DNA of 64,000 nucleotides, taken from NCBI GenBank assembly GCA_022605955.1, contig JAKCOZ010000016.1, forward strand, positions 14,189,501 through 14,253,500. Direction: 5' to 3'. The translations under genes were made by a program, and so were the position numbers. The stretch comes from Rallus limicola. Lineage: Eukaryota; Chordata; Aves; Gruiformes; Rallidae. Below the pieces are notes generated by a model, which worked only from the letters and a program-made list of their open reading frames with translations, made no database searches and was not told the origin of the DNA. Below, in pieces: positions 11,651-24,200 of this stretch (position 1 is the stretch's first letter; each line of letters starts with the position of its first letter).

Positions 11651-14447
11651 TCTTCTAGAAAAAACCATGCTGGTTGGAGTTAGTGAATGGAGCCGTGGTT
11701 TCAGCCAAAGCTGCCGGTGTGTCCGGTGTGGGGCAGCAGTATGTGGGGGGAGTATTAGACCACCTCTGCTCCAGGCCTGCATTTACCTCAGCACAAGCAC
11801 ACAGGTTAGGGATGGAGGTGTGCATTTTATCATTCTGGAATGCTGAGTCCTGCTCCGTTGGTGCATGTCTGCCCCCAGGCCAGATCAGCTGGTCCCTGGA
11901 GGCCTTCTCCCTGTGCAGGAGAGCTGAGGGTAGGAAGTAAGTGTTGCTGTAACAGTTGTAACTCCGGCTCACATCCCTGCAACTGTGTTCAGACTGCAGC
12001 CAGGACGTGCCATCCAAATAATCCTTGCCTGCAATCTTGGTCCTTTGCAGCTATAAAAGGTACGTGCCAGTCACAACAGGTCAGGGGCTGTGCTGGCTTG
12101 TTCTGGAGAGGCTGGCTGGTCCCATATCTGCAGATGCAAGCGCAGCTCACTCATTGGGAACACTCTGGCCTTATTTTGGCATCTGGGCGTTGATACAGAG
12201 GCACGAATTACCCGCTTCTGAGAACAGCTATAATAGATTCATGCAGCTCCTGGGTAACAAGATGATGACAGCTGGGGAGTAAATCGCTGGTGTAAGGTAA
12301 AAATTTTGCCAAATCAGTGAGACTGACATTCTTAGCCTGGAACCCATTAGTGATTAGTGAGAATAAGATTTAAGATTTCTCAAACCCTTCACTACATGCA
12401 GCTTTGCAAAGTGAAAAGAAGAGGTTTAGCTATGGCTTAGTGCTAAGAGAGGAGCTCAGTGTTAGGAAATCAGTATCTTAACTATCCATGGAGATGTAGC
12501 TGGCTACCAAAGCAAAACCAAGCCAGGCCAAAAAAAGACTGAGGAGAAAGAAATGTAAAGCAGCCTATACTGGGTGATCCTATCTCTTCCTGTGTTTCTG
12601 GTCCACAGGAGATGAGCGTGGAAGGAGGATGTAATGGTTTCATTGCCATTTGTGCAGTAAGATGCCCATCAGCTTGGAGCCTTATCATTTTGCAGGCAGG
12701 AAAGTGGCCAAGCTCTGCCATAGCAAATTCCCCTGTATTTCCTCACAGCTGTCCCACCTATGTGAGCCATGGAGGTTTTTTCCAGCACTGCTGAGAAAAG
12801 ATTTATGTTTGCAGTGCAGGAGAAGGTCTCCTTCCCTGTTTGAGTTCTACATCAGCAGGCTACAAGCGGGAAAGGGAATTTGGGCTGGTTTTCTGTTTAA
12901 ACATCATGCCTAGTAAATGATCCCATGCCTTCACACCAAAGCACGTGCTTCACATTAAAAGCACATCCATGCAGCACTGTTTATCCAAAAAATGAAAACC
13001 AATATAGCTGTTTTTCTTGATTCCTTGAGTATAGTATGTGACAAAGGCAGGAGAAAAGGGTGGGAAAGTTTGGCAATACAGACTGTGCTTCCTCAGGAAG
13101 GGTGCCGATGCTCTCAGCTTGCTCCTGTGTTTGTTGCATGCTTGCTCTTGAAAGAATAGGAGAGTGGTATTGGGAAAGGGGAGTCACTGGTGTCCTGAAA
13201 GGAAATGACCCTTTTGAAATGATATGTGACTGTCAACCTGCTGGAAAGCTTCTTCTGATAAATACCCGGTGTCTTAGTACACAAGATCCTTTTATCAGCT
13301 AGAAACTTTTAAGCAGTGGCTTGTATCCTCTGTTGAATGAGCAGATGGATCTGTGGAGCATCCAGTTTCTGCATTGACCAGGCAGAAGATACTTGCTGGG
13401 TAAAGGAACGAGATGTTTATTGATTATGTACACTGCCTGCTTTGCCTCACGTTGCCTTCATGTTGAAGGCAACAGGGCAATTTGCTGGAGGAGAAGAAAT
13501 ACTGTATTTTGCTTCATTCCAGACAGCAGAGGGGCTTTACAAGGCTCTTGGCTCTTCTTCGAGCTTATTGTACCATTTGTGATGGCTTCATAAACTAAGC
13601 ATAGCTTGAGAGAGTTGAGGATGAGTCAGCCCAAAAAGAAAACATATAATTAATATTTTTGCTGTAAACGGTTTGGGAGTAAGATTATCCATGAAAATGG
13701 GGACTATTGCCCGGCTGTGCATAATGAATGGTGGTCAGGGTGGGTAAATGAGGAGATGAGAGAGAGAAAAACTCTGTCTTAAGATGAAAGCTGCTTTCAG
13801 TAAAGGCAGGATCATAGCAAAGATGTAACCGGAGAAGTGAAATATAATTAGGAACGTGACATTAATACAGGATTTGCAGAACGTTGCCTAACAGGTGGGT
13901 GGAGTTTATTTGACTTTGTTTCACTGGCGTATTGAATCACACAAATGCGGTCTTCAAAATTATCTGGGACTGTGAGAAAAAAGGTAACAGAAATGTTTAA
14001 ATATGTGAGCCCCCACCACCAGCGTGGGTCCTTGCTCACTCCTGGATGTGATAACCACCTCTCAGTTAAGATGGCTTTTGCTCTTCCTCTGTCGCTCCTG
14101 GTTTCTGCAGCTCCTCATGGGAAAGCAGAGGGGATATTGGGTTTCCTTTCATCATGGTGACAAGTCGGGGGAAACATCTGGTTTAAACGAAATGTGCAAA
14201 AGGTTTGAAAAAGGAATTAGGGGGGCTTTTGGCATTTTTTGTTTATGCCTGTTAGACACCTATTTTTATTAAAATAAAATTTATGGGTATAATAGGAAGA
14301 GAGGACGTTTAAAAGATTGAACTGTAGAGTAATCAGAGAGGAAGTCTATGAAAGGCGAAATGTCCACCAGGACGGACAACACGAGTCCCTTTCTGGGCTC
14401 CAGGATGGAAGCATCAATATAGAAACATTTGTTTCAGTTTATGAACC
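11651..14447. other. Noncoding segment, no gene recognised
   Basis: The part 11660-12280 is richer in G+C and holds overlapping frames of 80-120 codons on both strands. None has a domain and none is bounded by convincing splice signals. The remainder is ordinary AT-leaning single-copy DNA. Confidence 0.65.
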
Positions 14448-14464
14448 TTTTTTTTTTTTTTTTT
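14448..14464. repeat. T17 homopolymer
   Basis: A run of seventeen T. It marks the edge of the more structured noncoding block that follows. Confidence 0.95.
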
Positions 14465-14479
14465 GGCAATCCAGCTAAA

Positions 14480-14745
14480 ATATCAGCACCACCTGTGATA
14501 CGAGCATCAGATTTATTATCAGCTTCTCAGGAATTGCAAAACAGCCTAACTCCACCCGACTGTTAATAAATCAGGTGCTGAAAGAACTTCAAATGAGAAC
14601 CTTGCTGAAGAGACAAGTAACTCATGAGGATCAAAGGCTCAAGTCAGTTAAACTGGCCATTTGCCCTTTTGGCATAATCAAAATGTATTTTCAAAAAAGA
14701 AGAAAAGAGAAAAATAAACAGAAAAAAAATAATCACGTGATATGA
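14480..14745. promoter_or_regulatory. Candidate regulatory block with palindromic E-box
   Basis: The non-repetitive part (about 14480-14690) carries several developmental-type words, such as CACCTG, GATTTATTATCAG and GTTAATAAATCAG. After an A-rich purine stretch comes ATCACGTGAT at 14732-14741, a perfect 10-bp palindrome around TCACGTGA. That is the optimal E-box for bHLH-zip factors of the USF/MITF/TFE type. The motif is seen directly. Regulatory use is inference. Confidence 0.3.
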
Positions 14746-17700
14746 TGTTTTTATCAGACTAGGACAAATATTGAAGTGGGAGTGGGCGTCTGTAATTCAT
14801 TCGCTCTGATGCTGTAAAACTGACTTTTATAACATTGCAGAGCTAATAAAGCTTATGGATTTGCTCCAGAGCCCACTGAAGTCAATGCAAAAAAAAGAAC
14901 AGTATTTTGATTTTGGTTTTTGGGTCTGGCTGTTGGGAGCTGCTTCTTTTGGACAACAGGATCCGCTCTCCAATGAAGCTGACTTGTCTCTTCCCTGTGC
15001 TCCCACATACTCCACCAGCATTATGCACATGTGCACATGCAGGAAAGTCACGTACAGCCCAGGCTTCTCGATGAAAGAAATTGCCCAAAATATCTTGCTA
15101 TACCCAGCTTCTTGGATTAATTAATAAAATTACTTGCTCATCAACATAGATTACATGCTGGGCATTTAGCTGGTAGGCTCTAGGGAACAGGTGAGAGAAA
15201 AGTTCAGAAGTGGGTGGAGGTGTAATGGGGAGAGAGGTGGACACGGGTTAAGGAATTTCATGAATATCGATTCACAATTGCAGGTATATTTTTTTAAAAT
15301 GCTCCTTAGCTCTGATTTACATCAACAGTATTTGTGTGGCTAATAGAGGCTGTCAGTGGCATTGACACTGGGAGATCTACAAGAGCTATATTTTCACAAG
15401 CTGTAAGTGGGCATAAACTGTAGGTTTGGGGTTTGTAATGTTCATTGTCAGCCAGTCTCTGCTTATATTTGAGTTTCCTTTTTTTTCTATGTCCTCCTAC
15501 TGACGGTCTGCGGTAGAAGACAGGTGGTTGGTATAAACTGTGCATTTTCTTCTATTTCTGGATGCCCATTCAAGTCCTAAGGAGAACAATGAAGAGGTGA
15601 TGATCCTGTTACTGTGTGGCAGTCTGGAAGAGGTCAGGGTAAGTCTGGGCTTTGTGGGTGTCTGCATTACCCTCAGTGGGTGCTACACTGACTTTGTGGG
15701 CAGCCAAAACAAGAGCAAGAGGAGCATTGAGGTGAGCAGGGAGATCTGAGGCACTTCTACCACACTTGGTAGTGAAGTAAATGTGAGTCACCAACAGCAG
15801 CGTGGGTGGAAATGGTGTGTTGGAAGAAATTATTGCAGAAACCCACACTTTCAGGCTTGCAGTTGTAATGCTGAGGGATAAAAGCTTTCTTTTTCTCCTC
15901 TGCCCAGCTGCAGTGCCTCTGATCTGATCAGAGTTAGCCTGGATTATAACTAGTGCAGGAGGGAAACCAGTCACGTTCCCACGGTGGTGATGTACACCTG
16001 AAGGGAGTGCAGAAGAGGGTGACTCACTGGGTCAACCTGTGATGCTCGAGACGTTACTGTTTGCACATGCGGCTGGTTTTGTGTAAGAAACTGGAGAGCA
16101 ACCTAGTTTATACTGGGTTGAGGGTGTTGGGAAATCTGGGGAGGGGAGTGGTTATGAGCTGTGTGGCTTCAGCCCGGCAAATATCAAGTGAGAAAAGAGT
16201 GTATTTGTTGTCCCTCTTTGCTTTGCTCATGCAGGATATCTGGCCTTAGGAGAATGCTGTCATTGAGATTCACCCACAGTGACGGGTAGTAGCCCTGGCT
16301 CTATTCTCTAAGAAGAGTCATTCCAGTCTTTGGAGTGATTACTCCAAACAGGACATGGTCCCACCAGTTGTCTTTAGTAGGGATTCCCAGAAGGTGCAGG
16401 TCCTGGTGCTCGCTGTGCAAACCAGGTAGATCTTCACCAGTCAGACTGTGGCAGGCAAAACAAGAGCAACTTCTGGTTCAGCCCAGAGACTTGTTTTCAG
16501 AGAGTTCCTGTGGATTCTGTTTTATTACTGGCACTTGGGAAAACATTTTTCAGCCCTATGTTTTAAAATGAGCGTCGAGCAATGAGCTTGTTTTGATGAG
16601 GGTTTGCTTCTCCGTTCCCTGGGTTGGCAGCAGAATTGACGCTGGCAGCAGACAGGTCAATATTTTGGTCTTTGGCCTTCTTTGCGAACTAAAAGTACTT
16701 AAGTATAATAATTCTCAGCATGGAATGCGTCTCTTCTTAATTACTTTTGAAGGCAGCGTGTTGCAGCTCGGTCTCCCTTTCTGAAAGCTGGGCAGTACTT
16801 CCCACAAGGAATGAGAGTCTGCGCTGGCTCAGGGTGCACATCCTCCCCTGGCAAAATGCTGCACACCTCGCAGCCTAAGCATCCAGCTCTGCAAAATGGC
16901 AACAACAACATGATCTTTCATCAAGGTTAATTCATAAGCTGTTTTTTAAAATTATGAATGCCTAATGTGAGATAACCTAGTGGAAGCTTTTTGATCTGTG
17001 TAGATAATGGGAAATTTTAGTCTCGGTCTGCCGTGAGTGCTTGGGGAAATGAGTGCTTCTGGAGTTGGGGACTTGGATTGTCTCTGACTCGGTCTGTTCT
17101 TTTGATACAGAAATTTTCAGAACATTGATGGGTGAAGCAGGCGCATCCACTGCATGTAGTGAGTCTGTCAACAGACCTCACGGTACACAGCCAGCCTCAT
17201 AATCACGAGTGCTTCTTTCTGTTTAAAACCCAGAAAAAGAACTGACATCTTTTATCAGAAAGACAGACAATCTGTATCCCGTGACAATTCCAGATTATGG
17301 ATCCCAAGAGGCCTTCCTTACATTCGTATTTTATCACGGAAATCACAGCTAGTGCTGTTTATTTTCTATACCTCCACACAGTTTTCAAGGTGTTGCCAGC
17401 AGGACCTGTGCTGACACTGACATGTGTTGTTGTCACACTGTGAGATCTGATAGAAAACCCCAGATATAGAAATATCAGTGTTTTCTTGGATCTTCCTTTG
17501 CTTTCAGTGGTTTTGGAAACACTGGCACTAGTTAATTCACATGCTTCATATGTTTTGTAGGCTTTTTTCTCACTTCTAAGAGAAGACTTGTTCCTGGTAG
17601 ACTGGCTTGGAGTATCACTCGCTTTTGTTGCTGTTTTTATGTTAGGGAGCGATGTACGTGTCATTTTCTAGCTGTTACTGCAGGGTGGGATGAGAACAGA

Positions 17701-19500
17701 TGTCTGGGGGAAAAAGAGAAAGCCTTGGTTATTTGGGAAATAAATAGTTCTTGCCCAATGGCGTTTGATTACAGTATTCCCGTCCGGCTGCTCTGAGCTT
17801 GCTGGCTGCCCAGACCCGTGCTGAAGGCTGGGAGGGTGGAAGGGAATGCAGGGCTCCAGCCACACAGCTGCACTCCTCCCGGTGCTTGCCGTCCTCCGTT
17901 CTGACACGAAAGGTAAAATGTCACTCAGGTACCGTCCCTCTGGACTTCCCTCACCCTCGGGATCGGTCGTACAAGTGAATGACCCATCCCCAGCGTACTG
18001 ACATCCACAAACTCATGATTCGTCATGGTCGCAGCTCCTTGGAACTAAACTTTGGGCTTGTGAGAACAACAGGTTCTTTGCACCGATCCCCTGTGATTTG
18101 CCTCGCTGTACCTGGCAGACTGTCAGCCTTTCCTAAAGTTATAATCATCTGTTTAAGGCTCGGGGCAGGTTTTGGCTGAAAATATTTATTCTTGAGCTTA
18201 CCTATGACTTGTTCCTTTTTTAAAACCCACACGAACAGAAAAGCATCAATGTATATATTCAGACATATATTCAGACACACATTCTTTTTCCTGCTCTGGG
18301 AAGGTATCTTAAAAAACTGTGGTCCAATGGGCAGTAGGTCCCACAGCAGCCAAGTACACCGGATAATTCCTTTTTCTTACAAAGAATATCCTTAGTTTTT
18401 ATTGCCACATGCAGAAAATGTGCACTCTGTTTTTATGTTTCTGAAGCCCACACAGCACAGTAGATCAATCCAGCACATCCATCTCAGAGAGCATCTACAT
18501 TCCTCTTACTTTTATTTGAACTTGAGATGCCAGAAGATGCTTAAGACTCGATTCTTCACATCATGACACCTCGTTTAGTTTACTCCTGCACAAAATGGTA
18601 TGCTATTGGACCCAAGGGCTTAACATCATGTGTCTACAAAGCAGGGTAGGAATCAACATAGAAATCCAAAGCTTATTTTACCCCTTTCTTCCCTCTACTC
18701 TGTACACAAACTATCCAGATGTTTTCTGGCAGTAGAATAGTCATGACAGTGGGATGGTAATTTCATCTCGAGTTTTACAAGCGAAAGGAGGGGCCAAGAA
18801 GGAAACCAGGTATGAAGGTTGCCAAATATATCTTCCATTTATCATTCCAGCTAACAGGGGCTAAATTATTTCTGAGTGGCAGGTTTAAAAGGGAGGGGAG
18901 AAAAGCAACATACATTAATATGTGCAAACATGTACCTCATGCTAGAGAGGTGTCTCTGAGGAGTGGCCGGTTTGGTAAGCTGAAGTATAGTCCTTCCTGC
19001 CGGAGAAGTACAGCGTGTTACTCATGCTGGAATCCTGGTCATGCTGTTGGAGCTGAAGTACCTGGAAGCATACCAGATGGGAACAGGTTCTATATGAGTG
19101 TTAACACAAAAGATAGACCTGCTTTGCAGGAGCTGGAAGTGAAGGGAGTAGTTTTTGTCCAAGGAGTACTCTCACTTGGGATCCCGCGAATGTTTCAGTC
19201 CTGGATAGGGTGAACCATGCTTTTTCATGAACAAAAGAGACTCCCACAAACACAGGTCTTTGGGTCACATGCCCCCAGAATTCAGCACGAAGAAAGGAGA
19301 GCCTCACCTTTGGCTTTGCCATTTTCATGCTGTCTTGAAGAGTAGGGGACATTCCTGTAGGCTGTGGGGAAGGATGGGACTGTCTGATGTAACTGGCTCA
19401 GGATGAGGCCCCTCATACCCACTCTGTGAAGGTGTTTACAGTACTGTTCTGAGAAGAGTTATAAGCAGACAAAGCATGAAGAGAATGGAAAACAATGTGC
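14746..19500. other. Noncoding segment, no gene recognised
   Basis: Frames reach 133 codons (18812-19213 plus) and 121 codons (15609-15974 minus), with no recognisable protein features. I see no interspersed repeat. The stretch 17750-17970 is G+C- and CpG-richer than its surroundings but far too small for a CpG island. Confidence 0.65.
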
Positions 19501-19539
19501 TTGATATACTAGACTGTTTTATAATATGGTATTTCTCAG

Positions 19540-20090
19540 GTGCAGACTCACATTTACTTGTCTAACCATCGCCATTATTATTATATAGTAATTATAATCT
19601 ACCCGTACAAATTAGTTGGGCAAGAGGAAGGATTAGATGACATATAAAATGTATACTGACCAGAACTAAATAGAAAATTCCAAGGAGGAGTCCTTAAAAT
19701 AAAGCTAATAGTTAATTGTGCAATATAAACTGTAATTTCCCAAAAGACATTGTATTAATCTTACGGCGGTTAGGCATTACACTTGGCCCATTTATAATCG
19801 CTTTCAGCTACTTAAATACGAATTTAAAAAAGGATCAAACTTTTTTTGCTCACTAATAATGCCTAGTGCTTTCCCCATAGCTTATTCATCTTCAAAGCTC
19901 TTCAACAACATTAGTTAATTATTCTTTTTTCTAATTAGTAGAAATTGACTATGGTCAAAAGGGCCATTCAGCCAATTAGTGCCGTTCTACCTTCAAATCT
20001 CAGAGCTTCTGACCCAGAGCTTTCAAATGGTTGATGAAGATATTATAAACCAGTCGCGCTGAGCCTGTATTAAAGGCAGCCAACTGGAGA
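19540..20090. promoter_or_regulatory. Candidate developmental enhancer: TAATTA-type motif cluster
   Basis: At least five homeodomain core sites sit in about 400 bp of non-repetitive AT-rich sequence. They are AGTAATTATAATC (about 19588), AGTTAATTGTG (about 19711), TTAGTTAATTATTC (about 19911), TCTAATTAGTAG (about 19931) and CCAATTAGTGCC (about 19973). The sequence has no reading frame above 60 codons and no simple repeat to explain the composition. The motifs are seen. Enhancer function and conservation are inferred. Confidence 0.35.
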
Positions 20091-20150
20091 AGAAGAAAGG
20101 AAGAGGAAAAAAACCCAAACCAAACCCCACAACCCACCTCTGGGAAGTGT
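20091..20150. repeat. Purine then A/C-rich tract
   Basis: A purine run is followed by a tract of only A and C (AAAAAAACCCAAACC and similar). Comparable A/C or T/G tracts recur at 34186-34267, 34703-34733, 54982-55027 and 61661-61728, so it is a recurring compositional class in this window. Confidence 0.6.
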
Positions 20151-20879
20151 ATCAAATCTTCTCATTCGCAGCGTTCCCCAGGGATGGTGGCATGGAAAAT
20201 GAAGGGCCCCATCCAGGCCTCCTCCTGCCCTGCACACAGCTGTGTGGGCACAGAGCCGGTGGGGTTACCCCCAGCCTTATTTGAAGGCTTCAAGGCATGC
20301 AGGGTTTGTGTGGCCACCTGCTCCGGGGCCGCTTCTGCTCTCCTTGTGTGCTGGATGTGGCTGGGGTTGTTTTGGTGTTCCTGAGTGGTGGCCCTGTGCA
20401 TGTCCCACCGGCGGGTGCCTGGCAAAGCAAGCCAGCAGCTGGCCTTGCCTCATCTTAGCTTTGCTTTGGCACGTGCACTCTTTCAATTTTTAATTCTATG
20501 CTGACAGACTAAGATAATAGACAGCAAGGTAGATCTAGAAAGTGATTTGGGGTTTTTAAAGCCATGTTTACATTCAATCTGTCTTCTCAGAAGAGTGTTT
20601 CTTCTGAGTCTTGCATGTAGCCCTGCCGCATGCCGAGCGGCATCGCTTGCTTTTTAAGAATTTGAATGCATCTGTAACTCAGTGGCTGTAACCTACAGGT
20701 AGCAGAAGAGTCTCTGGAAATACAAACAAGCTCGCCCTCCCTTTGTGTTCTGAATTTCTTTACTTGTCCTTCTAAAGAGGCAGCTAAGTGAGAAGCCCTC
20801 AGAGCTGGGTTGGGCGGTTGGAGAACAGCTGCGTGCGCGAGCGTTGTTTGTGTTTCAGAAACTCTGAATGTTTTAACCC
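20151..20879. other. Noncoding segment, locally G+C-rich
   Basis: The part 20170-20470 is G+C-rich compared with its neighbours and holds four or five overlapping short frames on both strands (up to 87 codons). None is convincing. I see no repeat. Confidence 0.6.
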
Positions 20880-21260
20880 TGAACAGCAGTGTGTGCTCCA
20901 GGAGATTAATATCTGCATTACATGGACTTGCTGAGAATAAATTAACTCTTGATGACACGATTACTGTCTTAGCAGTGTTCGCTGCACACAATTGCATGGT
21001 GTCTAAGATATTAATGTGTTTTTGTGAAGAATTTAGGAAACAATTTATTTATATGACTGTGCTTCATTCCGTATCACACCAGGACATCAATTAGTTGCTA
21101 TTGCCTGGAAAAGAAATGTAAATCATGTGTCTCATTGGTTACGAGGATAATACTGGGCCAATAATTCACAAAGAATAATTCATTCCATGAATTGTGCCTC
21201 ATTCTGTGCTCATGAATTGTTCACAAACAGATACAACTTTCTCAAGTTTTCCTTTTTAAA
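20880..21260. promoter_or_regulatory. Candidate conserved noncoding element
   Basis: The texture is the same as at 19540-20090: complex, AT-leaning and rich in core words. They include GATTAATATC (about 20904), AAATTAACTC (about 20938), ATCAATTAGTTGC (about 21086) and a run of CCAATAATTCAC, GAATAATTCATTCC and CATGAATTGTTCAC between 21155 and 21225. The repeated AATTCA/GAATTG words may bind SOX or homeodomain proteins. No alignment was available, so the call rests on motif density only. Confidence 0.3.
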
Positions 21261-24200
21261 ATGATTGTAATGGGCTCTTGGTTACAGTTTACTCAGGGAG
21301 GTTTTGAATGGTCAAGGCCTTAAAGTTTGGAGTGATTTTGTTTGGCCACACAGTATAATACATTTCTCTCTTGACTGAATCGGTGTAGTTTTTAGAATCA
21401 TTTGATGTTGTGAATACTTGTGAGACCTAATGCAAATATCCTTTACAGATTTTTTTAAAATACTGTGCTTGGGAAAAAAAACAACGCACGTTCTTTGACA
21501 CTGAACAGAAATGCCTATAAAAGGGAACCTCCAGAATGGTGAAAAACAGAATAAGCTTTAAAAAGATTTATGTGGAGATTGTGAGGAAAAGATATTTGGG
21601 TAAATAATATATAAACACAAAATCACTCTCTAAAATTACAGAATAAAAAAAAATAAATATATATATTGTCCATGGAAGATAATTAACTCCAGCCACTTTT
21701 TAAAAATCAGCATGAAACGTGTGGATATGAGTTCCTATTTGTTTTAATTTTTCTGCAGAATCTTTGGCTTTAATGGAGAAAAATATTTGAAAGGCTTGAC
21801 ATTTGCATTATTAGAAAGAGTTGTGTTTGTGTGGTGCCATGAGAACAAGGGGGAAAAGATGAATTTTCTATCCAGTGGTGTTTTTTGAGCAACTTGAAGA
21901 GGATTTAAGAATTTTCCTCAATACCCTGGATGCATGTAAGTAAAAGAGCAAGTAGGTATGATTAAAAAAAAAAAATTAGATATGGTTTTCGTTTTCAAGG
22001 TACAGCCTGAAATAATCTTCCTGACTGAAATTTATCTTTTTTTTTTTTTTTTCTGGCAGAAATTAGAGACAATTTTGTCCTTGCCAACTTTTGCACCTAC
22101 CCTCAGCAGAGCACATGGGTTAGAAGCAAGGTAGCCAGTTTTCCGTGATACTGCATGTGTGTTGAATATTGGATGGAAGGGTTGAACCTAGTTTTCCTTC
22201 TTTTTGCTGAAAATAGATGAGAAAGAAAATTTGCAAGTGTTTCATATTTTTTTTGGTGTTTGATTCACACAGATACCCAAACCTTTTGTTCTCCTTACAG
22301 CCTACTGAGAATCTGAAATCCATCCTCTTCTTTCATATCACTAGGCATGCCTTTCCCATGCTAATACGTTACGGAACTTTTATTGCACTGAAGAGCATAT
22401 AAAGTTCACTGCTTTGCCTTGACCTTTTCTCCTTTAAATTGTTTCATCATTGTGACCAATACAAACCAAAGAGAAGATGTAAAAATGTTAGGGACGTTTA
22501 TTTCTAGGAAGGTTAAGCAACTTTTGCTCTGCCCTTTTTACATTCCTCCAGACCTTCTAAAAAGAGACCGTGACATGACAGCGATGGCCTCCTTAATTAC
22601 ATTTTGTTGTCAGAGGAAGCATGCTTTAAAAGAACAGTAACCCAACACTCCTAGAGTCAAGGATTTCAATAATCTCAACCAGGTTCACAACATTTGGAAA
22701 ACCCCAAACCTTCTGTCAACTGATTGAAGCTAATTTTACGGATGCAAGAAATACAGTCATCTGGCAAGAGGTTCTGTATTGCGGGGTTCGGGCAAAGGGA
22801 TCCAGTTTCAATTTGCCAGAGTTTCATGAGCAGTTGGATAAATTTGTGATGGCTTATCAAAACCCAAATGCTAAGGAGTGATGCGCTCCTGCTGCACTCA
22901 CTTTCAGTAGCATTCATCTCCACGGCAAATGTAAATCAGGGCCTGAATACTGCCCATCTAGTATTGAAGTCTTAATAAGAGCTGAAGATTTAAAAAATAC
23001 AGGTATCGGTGGAATTTAGTGTGGGTAACACTTTTGTGTCCTTCCTGACCTTTTTTGGTTGGTCACTGAACCTGGTTGCTTTGTTTCTATCACTCCTCCT
23101 GGTAGCTTTGTTCAAAGCAAAGGAGAAAATGACTCCTGCATGCGTCCAATTTGTATTTGTCTAAGTTCTGTCATGATCTGAGGGGAGATTGCCAGGAAAA
23201 AAAAAAATCAGACTTGGAACAAACTCCTCCAGTGACACAGCACATAGGTGGTGGGCAAAGGGTAATGTGCTGAGTTTGGCAGGAGAACACAATGGGTAGG
23301 AAATAACAAACAGGGATTTGGGAACAGAGTGATTGCCCAAAGTTGAAAAGACTGTTGTCTGTGCATACTCCAGGGTTCCTGTAGCATGCCTGTTTGTTAG
23401 GTTGGTGAACCTGCTGACCTTCTCTTGCAAGATGAATTGCCTTCACGCAGGACTGTCTGAGGAGCTGCAGAGGCTCTTGTGGCATTCGCAAAGAAAGAAA
23501 GAAAAGGAAGGGGCCATATTGGACTGCCTTCCCTCTTGGAGGATACAGCCTGCGTGTCCCTGCTTCTCCTTCTGTAGAGCAAGCATGCTACAATCTGTAC
23601 CAAAAGTAGGGTCCTAGGAGCAGAAATTCTATGCTCTTACTTAGGACTTATGAAAAATGAAACTGGTCCCAGAGCAGTTTTCACAGGTTGCCCTGGGCTG
23701 TACTGTGTGCATTTTGGGGAAGCCTTGAGGAGCCAGTGTGAATATCTACGCAGTTCAAATTGCCAAAGCTCATATCGTCTACAGTTGACTTTCATTCGCA
23801 TGACTCTAGATGTTCCCTTAAAGCAGACTAGCCGGCTGGCATGGTTTAAGGATTAAATCTTTAACGTCTGAAAAGTGCCATAAAAATGAAGCAGGCTAGA
23901 TGTGACATCTGTGCAACTGTCCCCATAGTCTTCAGGTACTTGTGGGGGAGTTAGTGCAGGAAAAGCATGGAACATGGGTACGTTTGGCCATCATAATGTG
24001 CTGGGAAAAAGTGCCACATCAGGTGAGATGTTACTGTTGTTCCCACAGGGTCTTTGTTGATGGCCATGGTGAGAAGGCAATGAAGAAAGGAGAGGCTGTT
24101 GGTGTCATCCCCTGATGAGCTGACAGTAGTCCTCAAAAACGTAAACTGAAAGAGGGTGAGGGAAGAAAGCCATCAGTGCCACACACAGGAGCATTTCTGA

